This document shows, piece by piece, positions 38,601-45,901 of a DNA stretch of 64,000 nucleotides. This stretch comes from Lepus europaeus (taxonomy: Eukaryota > Chordata > Mammalia > Lagomorpha > Leporidae), in contig NC_084835.1 of assembly GCF_033115175.1 (NCBI RefSeq), positions 31,949,858 through 32,013,857 on the forward strand, in the 5' to 3' direction. How positions within the stretch are numbered: position 1 is the first letter of the stretch; each line of letters begins with the position of its first letter. The notes beneath the pieces were generated by a model. It was not told the origin of the DNA, did not search any database, and saw only the letters and a list, made by a program, of their open reading frames with translations. A program made the position numbers and the translations under genes.

Positions 38601-41600
38601 CTGTAACAAAATCCTTAAAGCAGGTAATTTATAAAGACTAGAGTTTCTTCTGGCTCATAGCTCTGGAGACTGGGACATCCGAGAGCATGACTTTGGCATC
38701 TGTTCAACATCTGGCTGGGGTATGCTCACTGCATCGTGACATGGCAGAGAGCATCACTCGGCAAGACCACACAAGGTGCCGGAGAGAGCTTGATTTTATA
38801 ACTAAGCCACTCCTGCAGCACTGAATACACTCCTGTGATGGCGGCATTAAGCCATTAATGAGGGCAGGGCTCTTCGTTAATCCATTCAGATCCCGAGTGA
38901 AAGCCACCGTTGTGAGCCCTGCTGGCACTGATGAAAATTAAGGTAGGAAGTCAGGCTGTGATCACAAAGCCCCTGAGTGCAAGGGTGCCCTGGCGGGAGA
39001 CTGGGGAGAAGCCAGGGCGAGAAAGCGGGGGCGGAGCAGGTAGCGCAGGTCAGCCAGGCCTGGCCTAGGGTGCACAGGTCAGGAATGGGGACGTGGAGAG
39101 GAGGGAGGCCCCTGTGTTCTCTTCTGTAGCAGCCAAGCCACTGAAAGAAGCTTTGTGTGTGCCTGAGTCACAAGTGGGACCCAGGCTCAGCCCATGGGGA
39201 GCCACTCGATCAGAAACCAGAGCCAGAACAATGAAGGCCATTCTTCATTGTGAAAATCCCAAAGGTGATCTGAGGCTCTCGGGGACCAGCAGGGCAAGGC
39301 CATACCCCGCTGTCCTGTGGAGACAAACTGCAGGACTCGTGAGAGCACTGGCCTTGGAGTCTGAAAGTCTGCCTTGCAGCCCTGCCTTGGCCCCTCATCT
39401 GCCTGTGACCTTGAGTAAGTCACTTGGTTCCTCCAAAGTGAGGCATTCTCTCCTCTGGGGGATTATGGGGAGGCTCAACCAAAATAATATATGTGGAAGT
39501 GATCTTTCTCCACTTACCAAGAAACGAATGATTTATTACACATGTTCTTTTCCTCTTCAAGTTGTAACTGGACCACAGTTTCCTTCAGGACTCTGAAGTC
39601 TTTTTTGTTCCAGAAAAAGATCCTAACATCCTACTGGCCTGCTATAAATATGATCACAACCTTTGTGTGTTTTGGGCAGAGGCCAGATAGCACAAGCTCC
39701 ATGGGGTCCTTTATTTCATGGTCTTTTACTTCCCCAGCTTTCTGGCTCTCCTCTTGCTCTGTCCCAGCACCAGCCCGGCCAGGCTGAACACAGCCTGCCT
39801 CTTCTTTGGATGCCTGTAGGCCAGCTGCTGTCTGACACAGCTCCAGAGCTGTGTATTGTCATCTGTGTGAGTGATGCCCCCTTGGATTTGGGCAGTACAC
39901 AGCCTGCACAGCTGAGCCTGTCAGCCCTTCCTCACATCAGTTCAGGCATCATTCCTCTACATTCAGTGCAGCAGACTGGGAGGGCCCTGTGCACATGGAC
40001 ATGGTCTGTTACTCTTCACATCCCTTCTCCCTCGCCGGCACACTGCCTGGTAACCAGAAACTCCAGGGTGCACAGAGAGTGAACAAGCAAGTGAGAAAGT
40101 AAATGCACATCTTAGCAAAGGGACAAAGTCACCAACCCACTGCCTACAAACCTAAGTCCCTTACTACTCAGTGTTTGATGAGCACCTGATAAGTGTCTGA
40201 CACTGGAGTAGGCCCTGGAGATAGGACACCAAGACAGACAGGACCCCTACCCTCAGCAGCTTCCAATCCACCTACCACTGTCACCCTGGCAGGGCAGGGA
40301 CAAGGGTGAGATGAGGGAGAATATTATGCAAGTGTGGACTCAGACCCTACCTGTGTTTACAGTGTTCGTATTTGGTCATCATGAGTCTTTTTTTGCATTA
40401 ATGTTTCTTTTTAAAAATACAGCATTAAAGTATTTTTCACCTCGATTGCTGAGTGTTCAGATGCCTCCCTTGTCGCACCCTAATCCTGGCCCTGGTCCTA
40501 AATGGGATAGGCAACAAGTTGCTGAGCATTTAACAGAGTAGCCTGTGCAAGAAATAGCCGATGTGGTGCCTGCTGACTGCAGGGTCCACAGGACTGTGAG
40601 AGCGGCTACGTGCGTGCTGGCTCCGTGGTGCTGAAGCCATTTCCCCAGGGCTTCTGCTCTCTCTGACGGATACACACTCAGTTGGGAGTTGTGACATTTT
40701 CATGTTTTTTTTTTTTTTTTTTTCCACCTGCTGACTCCAGCTGCATTTCCTCTGGGTGTTTTTCCACAGCAGCAGGCTTTGTTCCTGCTCAGACAGTTCC
40801 CACAGCAGCCTTCGCTGTGAGCGAGTGACTAGGCACAGGGGGCTGAGGCCTCGGCTGGGTGCTCCCCTGGTGCTCTGCTCCCCGTTAGCTGTTCCCTTCT
40901 CTGCAGCAGCAGTGCCTTGTTCTTGACTGAGCCGTTCTGCCCACCCCACTCCCCACTGGACGGACCGTTTCAGTTTTCATGATCTGGTTGAGGAGAACAC
41001 AGCCAACCAAAGCAAACCAAACCCAGACTGCAGCTTGAGCTTGCTGGGGTTTGCTTCTTGCCATTAAGGGTGGGGTGGAAGGGTGCTCTTCCTGTGTGGG
41101 CTGAGCTGAAGGTGCAGGTGATCCAGAGAAGCAAGGAGGCTGGGACGGAGAGGAAGCTGCATGGCAGCGCTGACCCCGATGAGATGAAACGAGCTGTGTG
41201 GGCAGTGTCGGCCCTGGAGAGAGGCTGGCTGGCATTCTGGAAAGCACTGCCTGTTCATAGACTTCAGGGCCGGGGCTCACATGGGTCTGGGATCCCCAAA
41301 GGAGCTTCAAAGACATAGTTAGCATTCGTTTCTCTCTTTTTAAAAAAGATTTATTTGTATTTATTTGAAAGACAGAGTTATATATAGAAAAAGAGGTCTT
41401 CCGTCTGCTGGTTCACTCCCCAAATGGCCACATTGGCTGGAGCTGAGCTGATCCAGAACAAGGAGCCTTTTCCAGGTCTCCCATGTGGGTGCAGGGGCCC
41501 AAGGACTTGGGCCATCCTCAGCTTCTTTCCCAGGCACATTAGCAAGTAGAACTGGATCAGAGGAAGAGCAGCCAGGACTCGAACCAGCGCCCGTATGAGA

Positions 41601-42450
41601 TGCCAGTGCTGCAGGCCAGGGCATTAACCTGTTGCACCACAGCACCGGCCCCCAGCATTCATCTCTTCACCTTCCTCATGTGCCCTTGCCGCAGTGTGGG
41701 CTACTCTACTCCAACCATAGGCTAACTTGATCAAGTAAACTCTCCTTACCACAGCCCCACAACCCCTCCTTCTCCCTCCTTCTCCGTGCCCGTCCACACT
41801 GTCCAGTGCCGTCTCAGCCACTGAGCGCCTGCCTGACCCCTGCACTCGTCGCCACCTCCCACCCTTGTCTGCTTCCTTTTCCATGAATTCTCCCCACTCC
41901 TGTTCCCCCAGGACTCAGGAACAATATCGTCCTTCACTGTCCCCCTGTGGTCCCTCAGCTCCCAGGTCCTCCGCCAGCAGAGCCCTTGTCACATGGTGGT
42001 GCCTCTGTCCCTTGGCCTGCCTGGCCTCCCCACCAGGGCATAACCTCCTTACAGGTGGGACTGTGTGTTTTTCACCATGGTGTCACTGACAGCAGTGCAC
42101 CTGCTGCCACCAGTTATAGCCTCACACAGGAGGCATGCTGGTCACTAAGTGTCAAGCCCCAAACTGAAGAGACAGGGTCCTGAACTTCAGCCCAATATCC
42201 CCTGCCAAGCCACAGAGCCCACCTGTGCATCCAGTTCTCTATGTAGCATCTCATTCCCTCTCTTGCCCGGCAGGTGCTTGATGTGTCTGGGGCGGATGTG
42301 TTGGCTAAGTCAATCACCAACTGCCAGGTGGAGCTTCTGGAAAACTGTGGGCACTCGGTGGTGATGGAGAGACCCAGGAAGACAGCCAAGCTCATGGTCG
42401 ACTTTCTAGCCTCTGTGCACAACACAGACAACAACAAGAAGCTGGACTGA
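8379..42450 (+). CDS. ABHD6: ABHD6, monoacylglycerol lipase, whole coding region (8 exons)
   Basis: Join 8379-8497, 17382-17538, 18941-19054, 20304-20436, 28724-28881, 31680-31734, 31938-32038 and 42274-42450. These total 1014 nt, 337 residues plus stop, equal to the human protein length as I recall it. All introns are GT-AG and phases match throughout. Residues 9-30 form one hydrophobic membrane anchor. An alpha/beta-hydrolase domain follows: oxyanion HGF at 78-80, nucleophile elbow GTSMGG with Ser148, acid Asp278 in GKQDQ, and His306 in NCGHS. The family is a membrane serine hydrolase that cleaves monoacylglycerols, including 2-arachidonoylglycerol, and some lysophospholipids, with its active site on the cytosolic side. 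No frameshift or stop is seen. Function is assigned from family; the triad is seen directly. Confidence 0.97.
9007..9312 (+). mobile_element. Old tRNA-like SINE
   Basis: Variant head (TTTTAGCCTAGTGGTTAAG, GGACACCCGTGTCC) with AATGCACACAGCCTGGGAGG core and AAATAAATACATG tail; an older relative of the C repeat. Confidence 0.75.
9313..10384. other. Intronic, nothing recognised
   Basis: Contains overlapping open frames on both strands (up to 133 codons) with no known motif. Confidence 0.5.
10385..11082 (-). mobile_element. Old mammalian L1 3' end (L1M type), antisense
   Basis: It has typical antisense L1M phrases such as AAAATTCACCATGTAAAGG and GGCTGAATAATATTCCA. It is interrupted by the SINE at 10538-10877 and cut by the LTR at 11083. 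More of it continues at 11444-11530. Confidence 0.7.
10538..10877 (+). mobile_element. C-repeat SINE in an old L1
   Basis: Target duplication AAGTCACTCTTAG (10525-10537) and AAGTCACTCCTAG (10878-10890). Confidence 0.93.
11083..11443 (+). mobile_element. Solo LTR of an ERVL-MaLR element (MLT1/MST-like)
   Basis: It has the internal phrase GAGTCCCAGTGTGACAGTG, the stretch CTCCCAGCCTCCAGAATCGTGAG and the end CAGTCTCAGATATTCTGTTA. All are typical of this old LTR group. No internal retroviral gene is present. Confidence 0.7.
11531..12479. other. Intronic, nothing recognised
   Basis: A 159-codon minus-strand frame here has low-complexity composition and no recognisable domain. Confidence 0.45.
12480..12640 (+). 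mobile_element. Old L1 ORF2 fragment, left part
   Basis: It contains TTTGCAGATGACATGAT, matching the reverse-transcriptase FADDM stretch. Two SINEs at 12657-13293 split it from its right part. Confidence 0.7.
12657..12934 (+). mobile_element. C-repeat SINE, left arm of an inverted pair
   Basis: Plus-strand copy whose A tail abuts the T-rich tail of the next, minus-strand copy. Confidence 0.9.
12935..13293 (-). mobile_element. C-repeat SINE, right arm of an inverted pair
   Basis: Minus-strand copy with an expanded AG/AGAA stretch at 12990-13036. Head ACCACAGCGCTGGCCCC. Confidence 0.9.
13294..13640 (+). mobile_element. Old L1 ORF2 fragment, right part
   Basis: It resumes with L1-like sequence (GATACAAGATCAATA and TACATAGAAAGCTACAAA patterns), highly diverged. 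The flank CCCTCCATGA is duplicated across the SINE pair, consistent with a target-site duplication. Confidence 0.65.
13696..14020 (-). mobile_element. C-repeat SINE
   Basis: Flanked by CTGCATTCTT at 13686-13695 and 14021-14030. Confidence 0.92.
14085..14265 (-). mobile_element. Degenerate C-repeat SINE fragment
   Basis: The T-rich start, GGCAGAGACAAAGAAAGAG and CATCTGCTGGTTCATTTCC remain; the head half is lost. Confidence 0.55.
14338..14670 (+). mobile_element. C-repeat SINE
   Basis: Head GGGCCAGCGCTGTGGCGTAG, tail TTTCAAATAAATAC then A-rich. Confidence 0.9.
14700..14965 (-). mobile_element. Old L1 relic, antisense
   Basis: It follows the usual antisense L1 pattern (surroundings of CACTTGACATCATG, TATTGATGAATACTAAGG, ACTGGATCAAAGG), heavily diverged. 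Confidence 0.5.
14983..15301 (-). mobile_element. Old C-repeat-related SINE
   Basis: Degenerate minus copy: AATTTATTTGCAAGGCAGAG to CAGTAGGTTAAATACCC. Confidence 0.75.
15454..15780 (-). mobile_element. C-repeat SINE
   Basis: Perfect 14-bp duplication ACATTCATTTCTTT at 15440-15453 and 15781-15794. Confidence 0.93.
15847..16135 (+). mobile_element. Old tRNA-like SINE with (AATG)n tail
   Basis: Head GGGTGGTGTTTGACCCAGAG, core CCTGCTAATGCAGATCCTGG, and a tail grown into five or six AATG units at 16103-16125. Confidence 0.75.
16360..16560 (+). repeat. MIR relic
   Basis: TACTTACTGTATGCTGAGC, then TGGTACAGATGAGGAAATTG, in the order of MIR. Confidence 0.7.
16561..18940. other. Introns around ABHD6 exon 2, mostly unique
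   Basis: No clear repeat apart from a CT-rich tract at about 17840-17925 and short homopolymers. Confidence 0.45.
17382..17538 (+). CDS. ABHD6: ABHD6 coding exon 2
   Basis: A C-rich tract and CAG precede the exon and a GTGCAG donor follows Lys92. It encodes the end of Trp40 to Lys92, including the strand before the oxyanion loop and the HGF motif at residues 78-80. The phase matches both neighbours. Confidence 0.95.
18941..19054 (+). CDS. ABHD6: ABHD6 coding exon 3
   Basis: It starts after TTAG and ends at a GTAAGC donor. It is 114 nt, exactly 38 codons (residues 93-130), and phase 0 at both ends. It includes the [10 protein letters not shown] segment typical of alpha/beta hydrolases after strand 4. 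A symmetric exon like this could be skipped in frame, but no evidence of that is visible. Confidence 0.95.
19055..20303. other. ABHD6 intron 3
   Basis: Holds a C-rich run at 19561-19579 and the GGAT tract; otherwise nothing recognised. Confidence 0.45.
19684..19805 (+). repeat. Degenerate (GGAT)n minisatellite-like tract
   Basis: Repeated GATGG, TGGATGG and AGATGA words over about 120 bp, with substitutions throughout. Confidence 0.7.
20304..20436 (+). CDS. ABHD6: ABHD6 coding exon 4 (nucleophile exon)
   Basis: The acceptor is TAG at 20301-20303 and the donor GTGAGT at 20437. It encodes residues 131-174 plus one base. GTSMGG, with Ser148 as nucleophile, fits the GxSxG elbow. Confidence 0.95.
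20547..20828 (+). mobile_element. Composite C-repeat: plus copy fused to an inverted head
   Basis: 20547-20768 is a plus-strand copy lacking its tail. 20769-20828 is the reverse complement of a SINE head (AGGCAGCAGCTTTACCC, TGCCACAGTGCCAGG). The join is at about 20768. Confidence 0.8.
20869..21213 (+). mobile_element. C-repeat SINE, young type
   Basis: Flanked by AAATGTGTATG at 20858-20868 and 21214-21224. Confidence 0.93.
21303..21862 (-). mobile_element. Older C-repeat SINE interrupted by a SINE foldback
   Basis: The host tail is at 21303-21318 and its remaining body at 21723-21862. The middle of the host is missing at the join, so the event involved a deletion. Confidence 0.8.
21319..21720. 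repeat. C-repeat foldback, two inverted arms of about 127 bp
   Basis: 21321-21447 is the plus-strand head half of a young C repeat. 21594-21720 is its near-perfect reverse complement as part of a minus copy. The 146-bp loop is the rest of the minus copy, which lacks its tail. RNA from either strand could form a long hairpin. Confidence 0.88.
22260..22385 (+). repeat. MIR relic
   Basis: CTCATTTTACAGATGAGAAC, TTGAGGCACAAAGAACTTGC. Confidence 0.7.
22420..22733 (-). mobile_element. C-repeat SINE, young type
   Basis: Perfect 14-bp duplication TTTACTACCTTTTT at 22406-22419 and 22734-22747. Confidence 0.93.
23150..23300 (-). mobile_element. Old L1 3' end fragment, antisense
   Basis: ATAGAAGTTACATACGTGA and CTCGTTGTTAACAGC resemble antisense L1M 3' ends. 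Confidence 0.4.
23523..26676 (+). pseudogene. L1 ORF2 (reverse transcriptase) relic, disrupted
   Basis: The reading starts in one frame (to a stop near 23898), then shifts frame at an A-rich stretch of about 100 bp. It continues in a second frame from about 24106 with in-frame stops at 24874 (TAA), 25738 (TGA) and 25852 (TAG), and ends naturally at 26676. The reverse-transcriptase FADD box is present at about 24949, and RCWRGC and HCWWEC cysteine motifs lie near 26235-26285. Several breaks make it non-autonomous. Confidence 0.92.
27764..27817 (+). repeat. G-rich tract in L1 3' UTR (possible G-quadruplex)
   Basis: At least six runs of three or more G, including G7 and G6, spaced by 1-10 bases on the + strand. 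A G-rich tract in this position is characteristic of L1 3' UTRs. Confidence 0.8.
27989..28316 (+). mobile_element. C-repeat SINE, young type
   Basis: Duplication AAATCAACTCTC at 27977-27988 and 28317-28328. It landed about 100 bp beyond the L1 tail. Confidence 0.93.
28724..28881 (+). CDS. ABHD6: ABHD6 coding exon 5
   Basis: The acceptor is TTACAG and the donor GTAACG. It completes Gly175 and encodes up to Gln227. This is the cap/lid region between the nucleophile and the acid residue, rich in charged and proline residues ([10 protein letters not shown]). Confidence 0.95.
29527..29856 (-). mobile_element. C-repeat SINE
   Basis: T tail, AGATTTATTTATTTATGTG, and head CATCATGCACCAGTCC. Confidence 0.88.
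30569..30912 (-). mobile_element. C-repeat SINE
   Basis: T-rich start with GTTGTTGTTG before it, head ACTATACCACAACCCCC. Confidence 0.88.
31044..31384 (-). mobile_element. C-repeat SINE
   Basis: Duplication ATTGTATCTT at 31034-31043 and 31385-31394. It ends about 300 bp before ABHD6 exon 6. Confidence 0.92.
31680..31734 (+). CDS. ABHD6: ABHD6 coding exon 6 (55 nt)
   Basis: A short exon between CTTAG and a strong GTAAGT donor. It encodes [18 protein letters not shown] (residues 228-245) plus one base. It is too short to show as a separate ORF and was found by splice phase and protein continuity. Confidence 0.93.
31938..32038 (+). CDS. ABHD6: ABHD6 coding exon 7 (catalytic Asp)
   Basis: It is separated from exon 6 by an intron of only 203 bp. 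The acceptor is CTGACAG and the donor GTATGT. It encodes residues 246-279 and ends in WGKQDQ, where Asp278 is the triad acid. Confidence 0.95.
32570..34996 (-). mobile_element. L1 retrotransposon, 5'-truncated, antisense to ABHD6
   Basis: The minus strand reads L1 ORF2 C-terminal protein (cysteine motif near 33280-33310, reverse-transcriptase end near 34440-34990) followed by a 3' UTR at 32570-33030. Stops and frameshifts are frequent. A young C-repeat SINE is inserted at 34089-34428. It lies in the last ABHD6 intron. Confidence 0.88.
34089..34428 (+). mobile_element. C-repeat SINE, young type, inside the antisense L1
   Basis: Perfect 15-bp duplication GAAATACTATTGTGA at 34074-34088 and 34429-34443. 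It is complete from GCCGGCGCCGCGG to a 16-base A tail. Confidence 0.95.
35101..35118 (-). mobile_element. Tail-only retroposition footprint (T18)
   Basis: A run of 18 T is flanked by GAGAATGGGATT at 35089-35100 and again at 35119-35130. Only the A tail of a retroposon seems to have been inserted. Confidence 0.7.
35131..35530 (-). mobile_element. Small terminal-inverted-repeat element, copy C (interior only)
   Basis: TTTATTTTGGTGCAAAGAAG and AAATTC before the young SINE, ATGCACAATGTTTCTAAGG after it. The ends are not recognisable. Confidence 0.5.
35170..35492 (+). mobile_element. C-repeat SINE, young type
   Basis: Perfect 16-bp duplication AAAGAAGTTGAAATTC at 35154-35169 and 35493-35508. It interrupts a small inverted-repeat element. 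Confidence 0.95.
35593..35710. repeat. TA-rich microsatellite
   Basis: Two (TA)n blocks near 35595-35620 and 35676-35700, preceded by TGTGTGTGTATA. Confidence 0.85.
35762..37520 (-). mobile_element. Old L1 relic, antisense, with a SINE inserted
   Basis: It opens with the 3'-end-like ATTTTGAAATAATTTCAA and has later segments of the antisense L1M type (GCTGAGTGTTATTCCTTGG, GGGATCACCGGATCCAAGG). The middle, 36620-37260, is not clearly repeat. The SINE is at 36222-36551. Confidence 0.5.
36222..36551 (-). mobile_element. C-repeat SINE
   Basis: Duplication TTAGCAATTT at 36212-36221 and 36552-36561. Confidence 0.92.
37521..38020 (-). mobile_element. MaLR-type LTR relic, antisense, with a short insert
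   Basis: GCTCTGGAGGCCAGAAGTC and AAGGCGTCAGCAGGG, then the CT-rich half ending near GGGGGACACAG, follow antisense MLT1-type LTRs. A 52-bp insert at 37639-37690 interrupts it. Confidence 0.55.
37639..37690 (+). mobile_element. Very short retro-insert with its own AATAAA and A-rich end
   Basis: 52 bp that include TTAAATAAAATTTTAAAAA, flanked by TCTGTTCTGT at 37629-37638 and 37691-37700. It looks like the last bases of a polyadenylated RNA. Source unknown. Confidence 0.6.
38044..38381 (-). mobile_element. C-repeat SINE
   Basis: T-rich start, AGATTTAATTTATTTATTGG, head CACCACAGTGCTGGCCCC. Confidence 0.9.
38578..38965 (-). mobile_element. MaLR-type LTR relic (MST/MLT1-like), antisense
   Basis: TTTTCTGTTGCTGTAACAAA, TAATTTATAAAGACTAGAG and AGCTCTGGAGACTGGGA are the usual antisense start of this group. 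No coding sequence remains. Confidence 0.65.
38966..41336. other. Last ABHD6 intron, mostly unique
   Basis: Short MIR-like pieces near 39360-39430 and 40160-40270; no exon found. Confidence 0.45.
41337..41653 (-). mobile_element. C-repeat SINE
   Basis: Flanks AGCATTCGTTTCTCT (41321 on) and AGCATTCATCTCTT (41654 on) form an imperfect duplication. Confidence 0.9.
42274..42450 (+). CDS. ABHD6: ABHD6 last coding exon (catalytic His, stop)
   Basis: The acceptor is GGCAG at 42269-42273. It encodes residues 280-337 and ends at TGA 42448-42450. His306 lies in [12 protein letters not shown]. The tail [11 protein letters not shown] is hydrophilic. The preceding intron is 10.2 kb and holds the antisense L1. 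Confidence 0.96.
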   Translation: MLDVSGADVLAKSITNCQVELLENCGHSVVMERPRKTAKLMVDFLASVHNTDNNKKLD

Positions 42451-43194
42451 GGCCCGACTGCAGCCTGCGTTCTGCACACGGCATCCGCTCCCCGCCCCCC
42501 AAGCCTGACGCGGCCACCACTCTCAGGGATCCTGCCCCCAAGGTGGTCGGAGTGCCGGCGACCCCGAGGAAAGCCTGTCCTCAATCCCTGGTGTCCATGG
42601 TTCCACAGAGCTTGAGGGGCCACAAGGAAATCTCCAAGATCTTTTTCACAAAACAGAAACTCACCTGGAACAAAACAAGAAAACCCAGCCACGAAAGCTA
42701 CCGAGAAGTCTTCAAGTTCATATCGCTGACGAGCTTGTCCAGAGCAGCCCCCTGGACCGCAGTCACAGACGACACTTTGTTTTGGAACATTCCTCACGGA
42801 CTGAGACTCCAGATACCTCCGTTGCTTCCGCCGTCTTCCCCTGCATGGTCAGTGCCTTTGATAGGAGCGTTAGTCCCCATTCGCTGAACCTTCTCGTGTA
42901 AGTCTAACTTAAGTTTTCTGTAAAGAACCCATAGGTGATTGCAGCCCATTGGCCCCAGGGCGTGGGGGGAGAGTGGCCAGCTGGAGAACAGGTTTCTGCG
43001 TGGAGGGCCTGAGTCCATCTTGGCCAGCCCTCGAAGCAGCCCAAGCCGTGGAGAACACAGGTGGGCACTTTGTGGGCCATCCACGAGTCAGGGACGTCGT
43101 GAGTGAACCCTGGACAGTCACAGAAGGAAGGACACCTGAACGCCTGGCCGGATGGGTGTCCCCTAGCTAATGCATTATTTTTAAAAATAGGGCT

Positions 43195-43200
43195 AATAAA
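43195..43200 (+). terminator. Polyadenylation signal AATAAA (proximal, ABHD6)
   Basis: Canonical hexamer 745 nt after the ABHD6 stop, in non-repetitive sequence. Cleavage would be expected about 15-30 nt later. Confidence 0.6.
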
Positions 43201-43726
43201 GCAATAATGTTCCAGACATCCATCTAAGTGAGCAGACTCAAGTTCCACACTCGAGAAACTTGTCGGCCTCTTTTGTATTTTGCTGTGCTACTGAAAACCC
43301 TTGGATGTGAAAGACTAGTTTGCCAATGGATTCTGTGAATTCTGTGAACAATAACGTGATTGAAAACAAATCTGAAACAGCTGTAAAACTGACCACAATG
43401 ACATGAGATGAATTTAATTAAGTCTCGATCAGCAACACGCAGGTGGTTTCTATTTTGCACTCCAAGTTTAAGTGCAGTTTTGGTGGATTTTCTGTTAACT
43501 TTACAATGGGTTTTCAAGTACTGCTTGTTCTACATGAGATGGAAATCTGCTTGGAAGCGTGATTAGTTTCAACTTAACAAATCATGTTTGCAGTCTTTGC
43601 TCAACCTAAAGCACCATCAGCCTGTCACTCTGCCTCCTTTCTGTTGTGTTTAGGAGCCATAAACTCCCCAGGAATTTCATTCTTTAAAACCTCTTTACAG
43701 AAGGTCTACAGCCAGGTCATTCTGAA

Positions 43727-43732
43727 AATAAA
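43727..43732 (+). terminator. Polyadenylation signal AATAAA (distal, ABHD6)
   Basis: Second canonical hexamer followed by GT/T-rich sequence (GTGGTTT), as expected for a downstream element. An old L1 relic begins about 70 bp later, which suggests the gene ends here at the latest. Confidence 0.6.
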
Positions 43733-43799
43733 GTGGTTTAAACTTTATAGTTTAAATTGGCATTCAGGACTTGGTCTGAATAATTTATCAGAGAAGAGT

Positions 43800-44055
43800 G
43801 GAACATAGACCTTAAAAACAAGAAGATATGAAAAATGTCACATCAAACTTGTGGGATGTAGCTAAGGCTGTGCACAAAGGGAAATTCATAGGCTTAAATA
43901 CATGTATCAGAAAGGAAAGACTGAAAATACATTATGTTTCCATCTCAAGAAACTAGAAAAGAAACGGGAAATCAAAGCCAGAGAAAAATAGAACAAGTAA
44001 TACAGATGAAAACAACAATCAGTAGAATAGAAAAGAAAGTAGATATTAGATATTT
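43800..44055 (+). mobile_element. Old L1 ORF2 fragment
   Basis: The reading resembles the L1 TYQNLWD/KAV.RGKF segment (TTGTGGGATGTAGCTAAGG, GGGAAATTCAT) with many changes. It lies just after the distal ABHD6 polyadenylation signal. Confidence 0.6.
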
Positions 44056-44959
44056 GACTTGTTCTAATCTCCTGTGCTCACCACAAAATTCTGAGCTTTG
44101 TGAGAGAGGGAGTCAGTCTTGCTGGGGCTGGGTGGTGACAGGTGGTTTCCTCGGGATTGCTGAAGAAGTCCTAGTCCTGCCCTGGGATGAGTCTGAGAAA
44201 CCCCACTGAGGGCCGGAGTTCTTGTGTTCTGGGTGGAGAAACAGCTGAGGATCACATTGGAAGAAGCTGCTGCACTGTGCCCTCAGAGGGGTCATTAGGC
44301 AGGATATGTGCTATCCCTCCCAGCCCAGGACAGTGGGCAGGTTCTAGCGCACGTCATGGCTCCCACCCCCTCTGCCACAAGAAAGCATTGACTAGAAGTT
44401 GTAAACACAGGATATGCCAGGCATCTTTTACAGCCCTATTATGTGGGTTTCCAAAGCTCTCTCGTGGTACGACGCCAGACCCACTGGGCCCTGTGGCGTG
44501 TGCCTTTGATGATGGTCTTGGAAAGAAGAAAGGAATCGGTTCATCATTCTTGCATGACTGCCAGAAACTCGACAGTAACAGTGGAAAGCCCCGGGACTCA
44601 CAGCTGGGCTCCTGATCCTTCTGCCTAGAGTTGTTGTCTTAGGGCTGCTGTAGCTGCAGCCACCACCCCGGACAGGCACTGAAGATGCACACGCAGCGGT
44701 TAGGACTCCGTTTGCCATCAGTCTGGGCCTCTTGTCCAGGACAGGGATGACACGAGGGAGGACTGGTGTGACATGCTCCAGTTTGCTGGCACTGCCTGTT
44801 TGTGAGCCTGTGTCTTCCCTTTATCCGTCCCAGGGACCCTTCTCACACAATACTGAAGGGTTGTAGCATGTGCGCTGGGCCAGGCTGGAGGACTGAAGCT
44901 CACAACTCCGTGCCTGGTGCAGTTCTGCATGTTTTCCATGCATTGCCTTAGGAAGCTTT
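44056..44959. other. Intergenic, nothing recognised
   Basis: Unique-looking, moderately GC-rich; short frames only. Confidence 0.45.
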
Positions 44960-45060
44960 CAACTCCACAGGTCTGAACAGCACTGCCCTTTACAGAAAAG
45001 GAAGCAGAGGCACTGAGAAGTGATGTCTCGCTCGAGGTCACACAGCGAGCACCTAGAGGG
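44960..45060 (+). repeat. MIR relic
   Basis: CCCTTTACAGAAAAGGAAGC, GAGGTCACACAGCGAGC. Confidence 0.6.
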
Positions 45061-45148
45061 AAGTCAGCCCCTCAGTTTGTAATTGAAGGTGTGGTGAAAA
45101 CAGTGCCTTCAGGGTGAAAGTTTAGCCCAGCAGTTAAGACTGGTTAAG

Positions 45149-45463
45149 GGCCGGCGCCGTGGCTTAACAGGCTAATCATCCGCCTTGCGATGCCAGCACA
45201 CCGGGTTCTAGTCCCGGTTGGGGCGCCGGATTCTGTCCCGGTTGCCCCTCTTCCAGTCCAGCTCTCTGCTATGGCCCAGGAGTGCAGTGGAGTCCTTGGG
45301 CCTTGCACCCGCATGGGAGACCAGGAGAAGCACCTGGCTCCTGGCTTCGGATCAGCGAGATGCACCAGCCACAGCGGCCATTGGAGGGTGAACCAACGGC
45401 AAAAAGGAAGACCTTTCTCTCTCTCTCTCTCACTATCCACTCTGCCTGTCAAAAAAAAAAAAA
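45149..45463 (+). mobile_element. C-repeat SINE, young type, nested
   Basis: Perfect 13-bp duplication AAGACTGGTTAAG at 45136-45148 and 45464-45476. Confidence 0.95.
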
Positions 45464-45602
45464 AAGACTGGTTAAGATGCTCACATCCAATAATAGCAGA
45501 GTGCCTGGGTTTGATGCCTGGCTGTGCCTCCGACTCCAGCTATCCACCAGTGAAGACCCTGGGAGGCAGGAGTGATGGCTCAGGTAATTGGTTTCTGGGA
45601 GT

Positions 45603-45898
45603 GGGTGTTTGGTGCAGCAGTTAGGATGCCACTCGGGGCACCCACATCCCATACTGGGGAGCGGGGGTTTGAGGACTGGCTCAGCTCCTGATTCCACCTT
45701 CCTGCTGATGCACACCCTAGGAGGCAGCAAGTGATTGTCCAAGTAGTTAGGTCCCAGCCACCCATGGAGGAGAATCAGAGGGAGTTCCAGGCTCTTGCCT
45801 CCGTCTGGCCCAGACCCAGCTGTCATGGACATAAGAAATAGCAGATAGAATAACTCTGTCTCTTCCTTTCAAGTAAATAAACAATTTTTGAATTAAAA
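45603..45898 (+). mobile_element. Old tRNA-like SINE, nested
   Basis: GTTTGGTGCAGCAGTTAGG head and CAAGTAAATAAAC tail, of the same older type as the copy at 9007-9312. Confidence 0.75.
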
Positions 45899-45901
45899 AG
45901 T

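Larger units (their letters stand above)
42451..43750 (+). other. ABHD6: ABHD6 3' UTR (extent approximate)
   Basis: No repeat is recognised across this stretch, in contrast to both sides. AATAAA signals occur at 43195-43200 and 43727-43732, so short (about 0.77 kb) and long (about 1.3 kb) 3' UTRs are both possible. An antisense 227-codon frame over 42114-42797 is a GC-rich shadow. Confidence 0.7.

Noticed and set aside
39093-39596. 167-codon plus-strand frame in the last ABHD6 intron
   Set aside because: It has no known motif and includes MIR-like sequence, and no splice structure joins it to ABHD6.
42114-42797. 227-codon minus-strand frame over the last ABHD6 exon
   Set aside because: It is antisense to a well-supported coding exon and has no recognisable protein features.
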